Numbered from the stretch's first letter, positions 1 to 5,571 are shown. The stretch is 5,571 nt of DNA from Gammaproteobacteria bacterium (GCA_006227015.1 SBGI01000200.1:1-5571), one strand, 5' to 3'. A program made the numbers and translations. The notes: generated from the sequence alone by a model not told the origin.

Positions 1-16
1 AACAATAACCGCAAAT

Positions 17-24
17 AAGGCAGG
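17..24 (+). promoter_or_regulatory. Shine-Dalgarno of rseA
   Basis: The purine-rich stretch AAGGCAGG ends six bases before the ATG at 31. It supports that ATG as the start of rseA. The preceding bases 1-16 are too short to assign, although they probably hold the end of, or the spacer after, the upstream sigma factor gene. Confidence 0.6.
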
Positions 25-30
25 TTAAGT

Positions 31-684
31 ATGAGTGACCATAACATGCGCGAAAAAGAGTCTCTTTCGGCACTAATGGATGGTGAAACCGATGAACTGG
101 AGTTTCACCGAACACTTAAAGTGACATCCGATTCTGATGAACTTCGTGACACCTGGCGCCGCTATCAACTTGCCGCCTCTGCAATGCGTAGAGACTTACC
201 GGTTCAGGTAACTGACTTTTCCTCTTCAATCCGTGCAGCTCTCGAAGACGAACCAACCCATGGCGCACGCGCCGCGGTCTCCCGCATGGTCAAACCACTG
301 GGTCGTTTTGCCATAGCGGCTTCGGTCGCCACGCTGGCAGTCATCGGTGTCCAGCAATACAGCCAACCTGATGCGGTGACTGCTCCATTGGCATCGGTTG
401 ATGATGTACAGATGAATTTTGTTAACCCGCAACTGAGAACGGCCGCTGATTTTGGTATCCCCGCGGTCACTGCACGTAATGTCAGCGCCAGCTCAGAGCC
501 GGAGAACTATCGTTCGCCCCAGCCAGTGATTGTTGTGCAGGAAGTGGCGCCGGATGATGTCACTCGTGAGCAAGTTCAGGCCTACCTGAACAAGCTGATG
601 ACCCGTCACACCGAACACGCGGCGTTTAATACCAACCAGGGTATGCTTCCTTTCGCGCGTATGCCGGCCAGTCAGGACTATTGA
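31..684 (+). CDS. rseA: RseA/MucA-family anti-sigma factor, inner membrane
   Basis: This is a 217-residue single-pass membrane anti-sigma factor that sequesters the extracytoplasmic-stress sigma factor (RpoE/AlgU) and releases it after regulated proteolysis. The N-terminal sigma-binding domain (about 1-75) carries the family opening ESLSALMDGE (10-19), then TDELEFHR, DELRDTWRRYQLAASAMRRD and a short linker, very close to Pseudomonas MucA. One hydrophobic segment lies at about 91-107 (GRFAIAASVATLAVIGV), preceded by K and R residues, so the N-terminus is cytoplasmic and residues 108-217 are periplasmic. The periplasmic part has PAVTAR (144-149), which by resemblance to MucA may hold the site-1 cleavage point, and a C-terminal region (about 170-213) expected to bind RseB. 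Length is close to E. coli RseA (216) and longer than P. aeruginosa MucA (194). The ATG has a Shine-Dalgarno. The stop is 13 bases before rseB, so co-transcription is expected. The family assignment is firm; the cleavage site is inference. Confidence 0.95.
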   Translation: MSDHNMREKESLSALMDGETDELEFHRTLKVTSDSDELRDTWRRYQLAASAMRRDLPVQVTDFSSSIRAALEDEPTHGARAAVSRMVKPLGRFAIAASVATLAVIGVQQYSQPDAVTAPLASVDDVQMNFVNPQLRTAADFGIPAVTARNVSASSEPENYRSPQPVIVVQEVAPDDVTREQVQAYLNKLMTRHTEHAAFNTNQGMLPFARMPASQDY

Positions 685-697
685 TTTCAAACGTTTC

Positions 698-1666
698 ATG
701 TTTTTGCCAAGGTGTTTTGTTGTCATCCTTGCCAGTGTTTTATTACAAACACATGCCCTTGCCATAGAACCGGCAACCTCTGGAGAAGAGCTTCTCCAGA
801 GAATGGCTGAGGCTAATCGTCAGCTGGACTACACCGGTATATTCACTTACGAGCACGGCGGCACGCTAAAAACAGTCAAAGTTTTTCATGCGATCCAGGA
901 CGGCCGTGAAGTAGAGCGCCTGGTTCTTCTCAGCGGCCCCAAGCAGGAAATTCTTCATCAGGGCAATGACGTCAATTGCCAACACATGGGTAATGCCATC
1001 TTGCGTGGCAATGCCGTCGGCCTGACCAGTATTCCCGAGCAACAGCTCAATAATTACTACAGCGTGCAGCTAAAACCTGACAACCGCGTTGCCGGGCGCG
1101 ACGTTGTTGTTCTTCATGTTGTCCCCAAAGATGAACATCGTTACGGCTACGTTCTCGGTATTGATAAAGAGACGGGGTTATTGCTGCAATCGTTGCTTGT
1201 CGGGAACAAAAATCGTGTTCTTGAGCGTTTTCAATACGTTGATATAACCATTGGTGATACGGTAAGTGACGATGATTTAAAGGCTTCAGGTGATGCAAAA
1301 CACCTTGTTTCACCGGGAACATCCAACTGTTTGAATCGTGGATCGTTGCCCAATGTTGAACCCGGGAACTGGAAGGCAGGATGGTTGCCGCCCGGTTATA
1401 CGATGGCAGGTCACGAGCTGGCGGAAGCGACTGCCCGTGAAACACTGATTTATACGGATGGCCTATCGGTTTTTTCATTATTTGTTGATCCCGAGATGTC
1501 AGCCAACCTGCCTCAGATGCAGGCCCAGAGGGGGGCTACTGTCGCTTACCTTTCCCGAGTGACGGTGGATGGCCGTGATTACACAATCTGTGTAGTTGGT
1601 GAAATTCCGGTAGAAACTGCCAAAATGGTGGCCCAGTCGGTCTCTCCCAGAGAGATACCGCCCTAA
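698..1666 (+). CDS. rseB: RseB/MucB periplasmic regulator of the anti-sigma factor
   Basis: This 322-residue secreted protein binds the periplasmic part of RseA and protects it from site-1 protease. In the family, displacement by mislocalised lipopolysaccharide or lipoprotein helps trigger the stress response. Residues 1-22 form a signal peptide: R5, hydrophobic stretch FVVILASVLL, and likely cleavage after ALA (20-22). The mature protein has the two-domain layout of the family. The LolA-like N-terminal domain (about 23-195) contains RMAEANRQLDYTGIFTYEHGG, VAGRDVVVL (131-139), EHRYGY (146-151) and DKETGLLLQSLL. The smaller C-terminal domain (about 215-318) contains WLPPGYT (229-235) and VVGEIP. 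All are clear MucB motifs. Mature-protein cysteines are at 94, 211 and 298; a disulfide is possible but not shown. The ATG gives a complete signal peptide, but no convincing Shine-Dalgarno precedes it, so translation may be coupled to rseA, which ends 13 bases upstream. Its 5' coding region contains a strong inverted repeat at 778-801. Confidence 0.95.
   Translation: MFLPRCFVVILASVLLQTHALAIEPATSGEELLQRMAEANRQLDYTGIFTYEHGGTLKTVKVFHAIQDGREVERLVLLSGPKQEILHQGNDVNCQHMGNAILRGNAVGLTSIPEQQLNNYYSVQLKPDNRVAGRDVVVLHVVPKDEHRYGYVLGIDKETGLLLQSLLVGNKNRVLERFQYVDITIGDTVSDDDLKASGDAKHLVSPGTSNCLNRGSLPNVEPGNWKAGWLPPGYTMAGHELAEATARETLIYTDGLSVFSLFVDPEMSANLPQMQAQRGATVAYLSRVTVDGRDYTICVVGEIPVETAKMVAQSVSPREIPP
778..801. 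repeat. Perfect inverted repeat inside rseB
   Basis: The left arm CTCTGGAGAAG (778-788) and right arm CTTCTCCAGAG (791-801) are exact reverse complements of 11 bases around a two-base centre. It overlaps rseB codons 27-35, just after the signal-peptide region. In RNA it could fold into a stem of about nine pairs with a six-base loop. No U-run follows, so it is not a standard terminator. Its role is unknown: it could be an mRNA structure, a protein-binding site or chance. Confidence 0.75.
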
Positions 1667-1681
1667 TGCTGCCGAGACTGG

Positions 1682-2173
1682 ATGCAAATACATTATTTTC
1701 TTGGATACCTCATCGCATTGATTAAAGAAACTGGCAAGGTGGTCGCACTCGAACAGGATGGTCTTTGGGTAGAGACAGTTCAGCGTTCTGCGTGCCATGT
1801 GTGCGCTGTGCAAAAGGGCTGTGGCCAGGGGCTGCTGGCGCGTTTTGTTGGAAACTCTGCGGTTATCAGGGTGCTACCTGGGGAGTGCGACCTGACTGGT
1901 ATTCAGGCAAATGATCAGGTCGTCATCGGCATCCCGGAAGATGTTATCGTTCGGGGCACATTGTTACTTTATTTTTTGCCTTTGTTGATGTTGGTGGTAG
2001 GGGCAGCGCTCGCTGCAATGGTTTCCAGTTCAGATGTCGTTGTTGCTATCGGTGCCGCACTTGGCCTGCTTGGTGGTGGGGTAATTGCCAGGCTGCACTC
2101 GATAATGAATAAAAATAATGACCGGATACAACCCAGGCTTTTGGCGCGTGTGCCTGCTGTAGGGGCAATGTAA
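1682..2173 (+). CDS. rseC: RseC/MucC family inner-membrane protein (SoxR-reducing/envelope-stress accessory)
   Basis: This is an integral inner-membrane protein of the RseC/MucC family. Members modulate sigma-E/AlgU activity or, as RsxC-associated RseC, help keep SoxR reduced; the exact biochemical role is unsettled. The N-terminal cytoplasmic part has the family motif GKVVALEQDGLWVET, followed by the cysteine cluster SACHVCAVQKGCGQG (C38, C41, C47), which may bind a metal or Fe-S cluster. Two membrane helices follow at about 90-114 and 118-137, with a short basic tail containing QPRLLAR. From the ATG at 1682 the product is 163 residues, but its first 12 (a hydrophobic MQIHYFLGYLIA) have no counterpart in the family. 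A TTG at 1718 would begin the protein as MIKETGKVV, exactly where relatives start, giving 151 residues. Both starts have poor ribosome-binding sites. I give the ATG coordinates but consider the TTG at least as likely. It lies 15 bases after rseB and is surely in the same operon. Confidence 0.9.
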   Translation: MQIHYFLGYLIALIKETGKVVALEQDGLWVETVQRSACHVCAVQKGCGQGLLARFVGNSAVIRVLPGECDLTGIQANDQVVIGIPEDVIVRGTLLLYFLPLLMLVVGAALAAMVSSSDVVVAIGAALGLLGGGVIARLHSIMNKNNDRIQPRLLARVPAVGAM

Positions 2174-2211
2174 TCGTTACTCCCCGATCGCCAATCCCTT
2201 CGGGAAACAGG

Positions 2212-3291
2212 ATGATTGACAGATTATTTATCAGGTGGACCTTCGTGTTGATTGCTTTATATTCAGCAGGCGCATCGGGGCACGGCTGGCCGGACTTTAA
2301 TCAGCTTATTACTGAATCATCCCCTGCGGTCGTGCGCATCGACACCTATTCGGGTCAGCTGCCAATGGATGTAGCGCCACCCTCAGCTACCTATCAGGAT
2401 TTCTTTGAACATGGCCCCAACGGGAGCGGAAATGTTCCGGGCACCGGCTCCGGATTTCTGATTTCAGCAGATGGCTTTGTCTTGACGAACCAGCATGTTG
2501 TACAGGATGTCTCCTACATCACCGTTAAATTGATCGACCATCGGGTTTATGAGGCGAAGGTGGTTGGCGTGGATATCCGGTCTGATTTGGCGTTGCTCAA
2601 AATCGATGCAAAAAATCTTCCGACACTGGAGTTTGCAGACCCGAAAACCATCAAAGTGGGGCAGTGGGTAGTTGCAATCGGGGCCCCTTTTGGCCTGGAT
2701 TATACGGCAAGCGCGGGCATCATCAGCGCCATTGGGCGCAGTATTCCCACAGCAGGCGGTGACAGTTACGTGCCATTCATCCAGAGTGATGTGGCCATTA
2801 ACCCCGGCAGTTCAGGAGGCCCCTTGCTCAATCTGGAAGGGCGGGTGGTGGGTATTAACTCCCAGATATTCTCAAGGCCCGGTGGTGGCTCTATCGGTTT
2901 GTCCTTTGCCATACCTTCAAAGCTGGCAACCTCGGTCATTTATCAATTGCAGACAACGGGCCATGTAGCCCGCGGTTGGCTGGGTGTTTATGTACAGTCT
3001 GTCGATGCCTCCCTGATGAAGTCTACGGGGCGCAATCAGAATCTCGGTGCATTTATCGCTCAGGTCCAGCCCGGCAGTCCGGCAGAAGATGCTGGAATCG
3101 TTGCGGGGGATATTATCCTGGAGCTCAACGGGGAGGCTATTCTTCAGCCGGGTGATCTGCCGCAGGTGACCGGGATGCTTTCGCCAGGTGATAGTGTAGT
3201 CATGGAACTGCTCCGGGATGGCGAGCCAATCTCTTTGACGGTGGTCATCGGGGTGTTACCCGAATCTATACCTTTGAAAGAGGTGGAATAA
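2212..3291 (+). CDS. mucD: Periplasmic HtrA/Do-type serine protease in the mucD position, with a single PDZ domain
   Basis: This 359-residue trypsin-fold protease is expected to act in the periplasm on misfolded proteins or on RseA itself. The N-terminus has R4 and R8, then a hydrophobic stretch (about 9-19) ending in ASG (21-23), so it is a signal peptide or an uncleaved anchor. The mature start WPDFNQLITESSPAVVRI resembles MucD. The protease domain (about 30-235) has the full triad: His95 in LTNQHVV, Asp125 in RSDLALLKI, and Ser201 in NPGSSGGPLLN. The usual Asn before the catalytic Ser is Ser200 here. VARGWLGV (242-249) leads into one PDZ domain (about 245-350), including PGSPAEDAGIVAGDIILELNG. 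MucD and DegP (about 474 residues) have a second PDZ; this protein stops after the first, giving the size and layout of DegS/AlgW. The symbol rests on gene order, and orthology with two-PDZ MucD is not proven. A GGGA Shine-Dalgarno (2202-2205) lies six bases before the ATG. Confidence 0.92.
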   Translation: MIDRLFIRWTFVLIALYSAGASGHGWPDFNQLITESSPAVVRIDTYSGQLPMDVAPPSATYQDFFEHGPNGSGNVPGTGSGFLISADGFVLTNQHVVQDVSYITVKLIDHRVYEAKVVGVDIRSDLALLKIDAKNLPTLEFADPKTIKVGQWVVAIGAPFGLDYTASAGIISAIGRSIPTAGGDSYVPFIQSDVAINPGSSGGPLLNLEGRVVGINSQIFSRPGGGSIGLSFAIPSKLATSVIYQLQTTGHVARGWLGVYVQSVDASLMKSTGRNQNLGAFIAQVQPGSPAEDAGIVAGDIILELNGEAILQPGDLPQVTGMLSPGDSVVMELLRDGEPISLTVVIGVLPESIPLKEVE

Positions 3292-3315
3292 ACAGCCAGC
3301 TTATGGGAGCCGGAG

Positions 3316-3321
3316 AAGGAG
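3316..3321 (+). promoter_or_regulatory. Strong Shine-Dalgarno of a possible small ORF
   Basis: AAGGAG, within a longer purine run (GGAGAAGGAGA), lies six bases before an ATG at 3328. It is one of the two best ribosome-binding sites in the window, the other being that of lepB, and it sits in the gap between the protease gene and lepA. That makes it the main support for translation of the small ORF that follows. Confidence 0.45.
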
Positions 3322-3327
3322 ATTGCG

Positions 3328-3426
3328 ATGCATGCGCCGGATCCGCGCATTTCATGGCGTGCGATAGGTAAATACGCTAGACTGCACGGCCTGAATTTAA
3401 ACCTCGGACAAACCCTGTCCCCCTAG
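3328..3426 (+). CDS. Possible small ORF (32 residues) upstream of lepA, unrecognised
   Basis: This ATG-started frame encodes 32 residues, beginning MHAPDPRISWRAIGK and ending in LGQTLSP before TAG. I do not recognise it. It is basic and mildly amphipathic, with no signal peptide or membrane segment. The support is its Shine-Dalgarno (AAGGAG, six-base spacing) and its position: it ends 14 bases before the GTG of lepA, whose own ribosome-binding site is weak. It could be a leader peptide whose translation helps lepA initiation. It is in the same frame as the preceding protease gene, and the frame stays open from that gene's TAA to 3426, so it could also be an old C-terminal extension. No PDZ-like sequence is visible, however. 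An open frame this short is common by chance, so length is no evidence. Confidence 0.35.
   Translation: MHAPDPRISWRAIGKYARLHGLNLNLGQTLSP
3332..3350 (+). repeat. Short hairpin in the protease-lepA gap
   Basis: ATGCGC (3332-3337) and GCGCAT (3345-3350) are exact reverse complements around a seven-base loop, 40 bases after the protease stop. Only three T's follow (3350-3352), so it is a poor intrinsic terminator. It might act as a weak attenuator or an RNA-processing site, or be chance. It overlaps the start of the possible small ORF. Confidence 0.3.
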
Positions 3427-3440
3427 CAGAATAAGTAACT

Positions 3441-5240
3441 GTGTCAGACCTTAGTCACATCCGAAATTTTTCTATCATCGCCCATATTGACCACGGAAAG
3501 TCCACCATCGCAGATCGCTTTATTCAGGTTTGTGGTGGCCTCACAGAGCGGGAGATGGCCGCCCAGGTTCTCGATTCCATGGATATTGAGCGGGAACGTG
3601 GAATTACCATTAAAGCCCAGAGTGTGACGCTCGACTACACGGCCCGTGACGGTAAAACCTACCAGCTCAATTTCATTGATACTCCAGGACACGTGGACTT
3701 TTCCTACGAAGTTTCCCGGTCCCTGGCGGCTTGTGAAGGTGCACTGCTAGTCGTTGATGCCGGTCAGGGCGTCGAAGCACAGTCTGTTGCCAATTGTTAT
3801 ACCGCGATTGCCCAGGGCTTGGAGGTTATACCTGTCTTGAACAAAATGGACCTGCCGCAGGCAGATCCCGACAAGGTGATTGCGGAGATAGAAGATATTA
3901 TCGGCATTGATGCCCATGATGCGGTTCGATGTAGTGCCAAAACGGGGCTTGGTATTGACGATATCCTTGAGGAGCTGGTTGCAAAAGTTCCGGCACCTGA
4001 GGGAGATGTCGATGCGCCGTTGCAAGCTCTGATCATTGATTCATGGTTTGATAATTACCTGGGCGTTGTTTCCCTTGTCAGAGTTACCCAGGGAACCCTG
4101 AAGGTGAAAGATAAGGTCCTTGCCAAGTCGATTGGCAAGGCTCATGTTGTCGACAGCGTTGGGGTTTTTACCCCGAAACACAAAGAGACAGGGGTCTTAA
4201 AAGCCGGTGAAGTGGGCTTTGTAGTGGCTGGCATCAAGGATATTCATGGTGCGCCGGTGGGTGATACCTTTACCCATAGCCAAACGCCAGATGTGCCTGC
4301 CTTACCGGGTTTCCAGAAGGTGAAACCACAGGTTTACGCCGGCATGTACCCAGTCAGTTCTGATGACTTTGAAGACTTTCGTGACGCTCTCGCAAAGCTG
4401 ACTTTGAATGATGCGTCGTTGTTCTACGAACCTGAGAGTTCAGATGCGCTGGGTTTTGGTTTCCGCTGTGGTTTTCTTGGCATGCTGCATATGGAAATCA
4501 TCCAGGAACGCCTGGAACGTGAATATGACCTCGACTTAATTACAACGGCACCTACCGTGGTCTACGAAATACTCAAGACCGATGGCTCCGTTATTTATAT
4601 TTCCAATCCCTCGGACTTGCCTGATCCCGCTTACGTAGAGGAGATGCGCGAACCGCTTTGTGAAGCCAATATTCTGGTACCCAAGGATTACCTTGGCAAT
4701 GTCATCACACTCTGTGTAGAAAAACGGGGTATACAGAAAGATATGCAGTTTGTAGGTGGTCAGGTGTCTCTGACCTATGAGCTGCCTATGAGCGAAGTAG
4801 TGATGGACTTTTTTGATCGCCTGAAATCGGTGAGCCGTGGTTTCGCCTCACTCGACTATTCGTTTACGCGCTTTCAACCTGCACCATTGGTCAGGCTGGA
4901 TGTATTGATCAACGGGGATAAAGTAGATGCTCTAGCCGTTATCATCCATCGCAATAATTCCCAGTTCAAAGGACGTCAGCTCACGGAGAAAATGCGCGAA
5001 TTAATTCCCAGACAAATGTTTGATGTGGCCATTCAGGCGGCCATTGGTGGTCACATTATTGCCCGCACTACTGTGAAGGCGCTGCGTAAAAATGTTACGG
5101 CAAAATGCTATGGTGGCGATGTGACCCGTAAGAAAAAACTGTTAGAAAAGCAGAAAGAGGGTAAAAAACGCATGAAACAGGTGGGTAGTGTTGAAATACC
5201 CCAGGAAGCGTTCCTTGCCGTGCTAAAAACGGATAGTTGA
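3441..5240 (+). CDS. lepA: Elongation factor 4 (LepA), ribosome-associated translational GTPase
   Basis: This is a 599-residue translational GTPase, the same length as E. coli LepA, and is complete. It acts on the ribosome in the cytoplasm and at the membrane; proposed roles are back-translocation under ionic stress and assistance in initiation or 30S biogenesis. G-domain motifs are all present: G1 AHIDHGKST (14-22), G2 RERGIT (51-56), G3 DTPGH (80-84, with the catalytic-type His84), G4 NKMD (134-137) and G5 SAK (165-167). They are followed by the EF-G-like beta-barrel domain (about 190-285), domain III (about 290-370, [17 protein letters not shown]), domain V (about 400-480, [14 protein letters not shown]), and the LepA-specific C-terminal domain with [15 protein letters not shown] and [21 protein letters not shown]. 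The GTG start places [14 protein letters not shown] exactly as in relatives. Only a weak TAAG (3432-3435) precedes it. lepB follows after eight bases. Its coding sequence contains a nine-pair hairpin at 4118-4140. Confidence 0.98.
   Translation: MSDLSHIRNFSIIAHIDHGKSTIADRFIQVCGGLTEREMAAQVLDSMDIERERGITIKAQSVTLDYTARDGKTYQLNFIDTPGHVDFSYEVSRSLAACEGALLVVDAGQGVEAQSVANCYTAIAQGLEVIPVLNKMDLPQADPDKVIAEIEDIIGIDAHDAVRCSAKTGLGIDDILEELVAKVPAPEGDVDAPLQALIIDSWFDNYLGVVSLVRVTQGTLKVKDKVLAKSIGKAHVVDSVGVFTPKHKETGVLKAGEVGFVVAGIKDIHGAPVGDTFTHSQTPDVPALPGFQKVKPQVYAGMYPVSSDDFEDFRDALAKLTLNDASLFYEPESSDALGFGFRCGFLGMLHMEIIQERLEREYDLDLITTAPTVVYEILKTDGSVIYISNPSDLPDPAYVEEMREPLCEANILVPKDYLGNVITLCVEKRGIQKDMQFVGGQVSLTYELPMSEVVMDFFDRLKSVSRGFASLDYSFTRFQPAPLVRLDVLINGDKVDALAVIIHRNNSQFKGRQLTEKMRELIPRQMFDVAIQAAIGGHIIARTTVKALRKNVTAKCYGGDVTRKKKLLEKQKEGKKRMKQVGSVEIPQEAFLAVLKTDS
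4118..4140 (+). repeat. Nine-pair hairpin inside lepA
   Basis: CCTTGCCAA (4118-4126) and TTGGCAAGG (4132-4140) are exact reverse complements with a five-base loop GTCGA. It lies in the region encoding the second domain of LepA. Smaller inverted repeats flank it, CAGGG/CCCTG at 4089-4100 and GGGGT/ACCCC at 4161-4174. No T-run follows, so it is not a terminator. Function is unknown. Confidence 0.6.
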
Positions 5241-5245
5241 GGTGA
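5239..5245 (+). promoter_or_regulatory. Shine-Dalgarno of lepB overlapping the lepA stop
   Basis: GAGGTGA overlaps the TGA stop of lepA, and its GAGG core ends six bases before the ATG at 5249. This fixes the lepB start and suggests that lepA termination and lepB initiation are coupled. Confidence 0.75.
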
Positions 5246-5248
5246 TTC

Positions 5249-5571
5249 ATGGATTTTGATTTTCCACTGGTGTTATTCATTCTGGTGGTGGTATCCGGAC
5301 TGGTCTGGTTTGCAGACCGGTTATTCCTGGCAAAAAAACGTCTGCCAGATCAGCCCGTGCCCACCTGGATTGAGTACAGTGGCTCCTTTTTTCCTGTATT
5401 GCTATTGGTATTTGTACTGCGCTCCTTTCTTTTTGAGCCATTTCAGATTCCTTCCGGTTCGATGATTCCTACACTGAAGGTTGGCGATTTCATTCTTGTT
5501 AATAAATTCACCTACGGGGTGCGCCTGCCCATTAGCGGCACCAAAGTATTGTCACTGAACGAGCCGAAACG
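5249..5571 (+). CDS. lepB: Signal peptidase I (leader peptidase), 3' end outside the window
   Basis: The window holds the first 107 codons plus two bases of the inner-membrane serine protease that removes signal peptides from proteins exported by Sec or Tat. Two membrane segments are visible: residues about 6-22 (PLVLFILVVVSGLVWFA) and about 46-62 (SFFPVLLLVFVLRSFLF), separated by a cytoplasmic loop containing AKKRLP. This is the two-helix topology of gammaproteobacterial LepB. Box B follows: EPFQIPSGSMIPTL contains the nucleophile Ser71 (equivalent of E. coli Ser90) and the oxyanion-hole Ser69. VGDFILVNKFTYGVRLP comes next. The general-base Lys box lies beyond the window edge and cannot be checked. 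The ATG is supported by a strong Shine-Dalgarno overlapping the lepA stop. Co-transcription with lepA is the classical arrangement. Confidence 0.96.
   Translation, partial: MDFDFPLVLFILVVVSGLVWFADRLFLAKKRLPDQPVPTWIEYSGSFFPVLLLVFVLRSFLFEPFQIPSGSMIPTLKVGDFILVNKFTYGVRLPISGTKVLSLNEPK
5299..5321 (+). repeat. Hairpin near the 5' end of lepB
   Basis: ACTGGTCTG (5299-5307) can pair with CAGACCGGT (5313-5321) over nine positions, with one G-U pair and a five-base loop GTTTG. It starts 50 bases into lepB, within codons for the end of the first membrane helix. No T-run follows. Function is unknown and it may be chance. Confidence 0.4.

Noticed and set aside
1..18. Possible last codons of rpoE/algU ending in TAA at 16-18
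   Set aside because: Gene order predicts the sigma factor gene just upstream, but five codons are too few to recognise, and a second frame stays open to a TAA at 26-28. I cannot choose between them.
1047..1478. 143-codon minus-strand open frame opposite rseB
   Set aside because: It lies entirely opposite a firmly identified gene, has no family resemblance that I see, and its composition is explained by the rseB codons.
2195..2205. TCCC-TTC-GGGA hairpin hiding the protease Shine-Dalgarno
   Set aside because: Only four pairs with a three-base loop; too weak to claim as a regulatory structure without conservation.
2672..2968. 98-codon plus-strand frame inside the protease gene
   Set aside because: It overlaps the catalytic region of the HtrA gene in another frame, with no recognisable domain and no ribosome-binding site.
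3351..3383. Sigma-70-like promoter for lepA (TAGACT at 3378-3383 as a -10)
   Set aside because: The -10 matches only four of six positions, and no -35 element resembling TTGACA lies at a proper distance. A promoter in this gap remains possible but is not supported by the bases.
3292..3440. Remnant of a second PDZ domain downstream of the protease gene
   Set aside because: The in-frame translation after the stop shows no PDZ features such as a GLG-type loop or an AxxAGLxxGD motif, so it does not look like a broken MucD C-terminus.
4161..4174. GGGGT-TTTT-ACCCC as an intrinsic terminator
   Set aside because: The T's are in the loop, no U-run follows the stem, and it lies inside the intact lepA gene.
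5256..5465. 69-codon plus-strand frame overlapping lepB
   Set aside because: The lepB frame from 5249 carries clear signal peptidase motifs and the Shine-Dalgarno; this frame is a shadow rich in Trp, Cys and Tyr.

Overview
The window is one compact plus-strand gene cluster from a gammaproteobacterium. It reads rseA(mucA), rseB(mucB), rseC(mucC), a periplasmic HtrA/Do-type serine protease in the mucD position, lepA, and the 5' part of lepB, which the window edge cuts off. This order matches the algU-mucABCD-lepA-lepB arrangement known from Pseudomonas. The RseA, RseB and RseC proteins resemble the Pseudomonas MucA, MucB and MucC versions more than the E. coli ones. Base composition is near 50% G+C. 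With no rRNA or wider context, I would not go beyond 'Pseudomonas/Cellvibrio-like gammaproteobacterium'. The sigma factor gene (rpoE/algU) should lie immediately to the left, but at most its last few bases are present.

Layout. Bases 1-30 are a leader with a Shine-Dalgarno. 31-684 is the membrane anti-sigma factor. 698-1666 is its periplasmic protector, carrying a striking inverted repeat near its 5' end (778-801). 1682-2173 is the two-helix membrane protein RseC, whose true start may be a TTG at 1718. 2212-3291 is a secreted or membrane-tethered HtrA protease with only one PDZ domain, although the classical MucD has two. 3292-3440 is the largest gap (149 bases). It contains a possible 32-codon small ORF with a very good Shine-Dalgarno, ending 14 bases before lepA. 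3441-5240 is lepA (EF-4), starting at GTG. 5249-5571 is the N-terminal 107 codons of signal peptidase I. No stretch over 300 bases lacks a gene.

How the genes work together. RseA holds the envelope-stress sigma factor at the inner membrane, and RseB binds the periplasmic part of RseA and shields it from site-1 cleavage. RseC is an accessory inner-membrane protein. The HtrA protease degrades misfolded envelope proteins and, in a one-PDZ form, could resemble the DegS/AlgW class that starts RseA cleavage. LepA (a ribosome-associated GTPase) and LepB (leader peptidase, which matures exported proteins) form the usual lepA-lepB pair, placed directly downstream of the envelope-stress block.

I see no mobile element, CRISPR array, tRNA or rRNA, and no clearly novel system. 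The points most worth checking are the one-PDZ protease, the small ORF before lepA, and the perfect 11-base-arm inverted repeat inside rseB.
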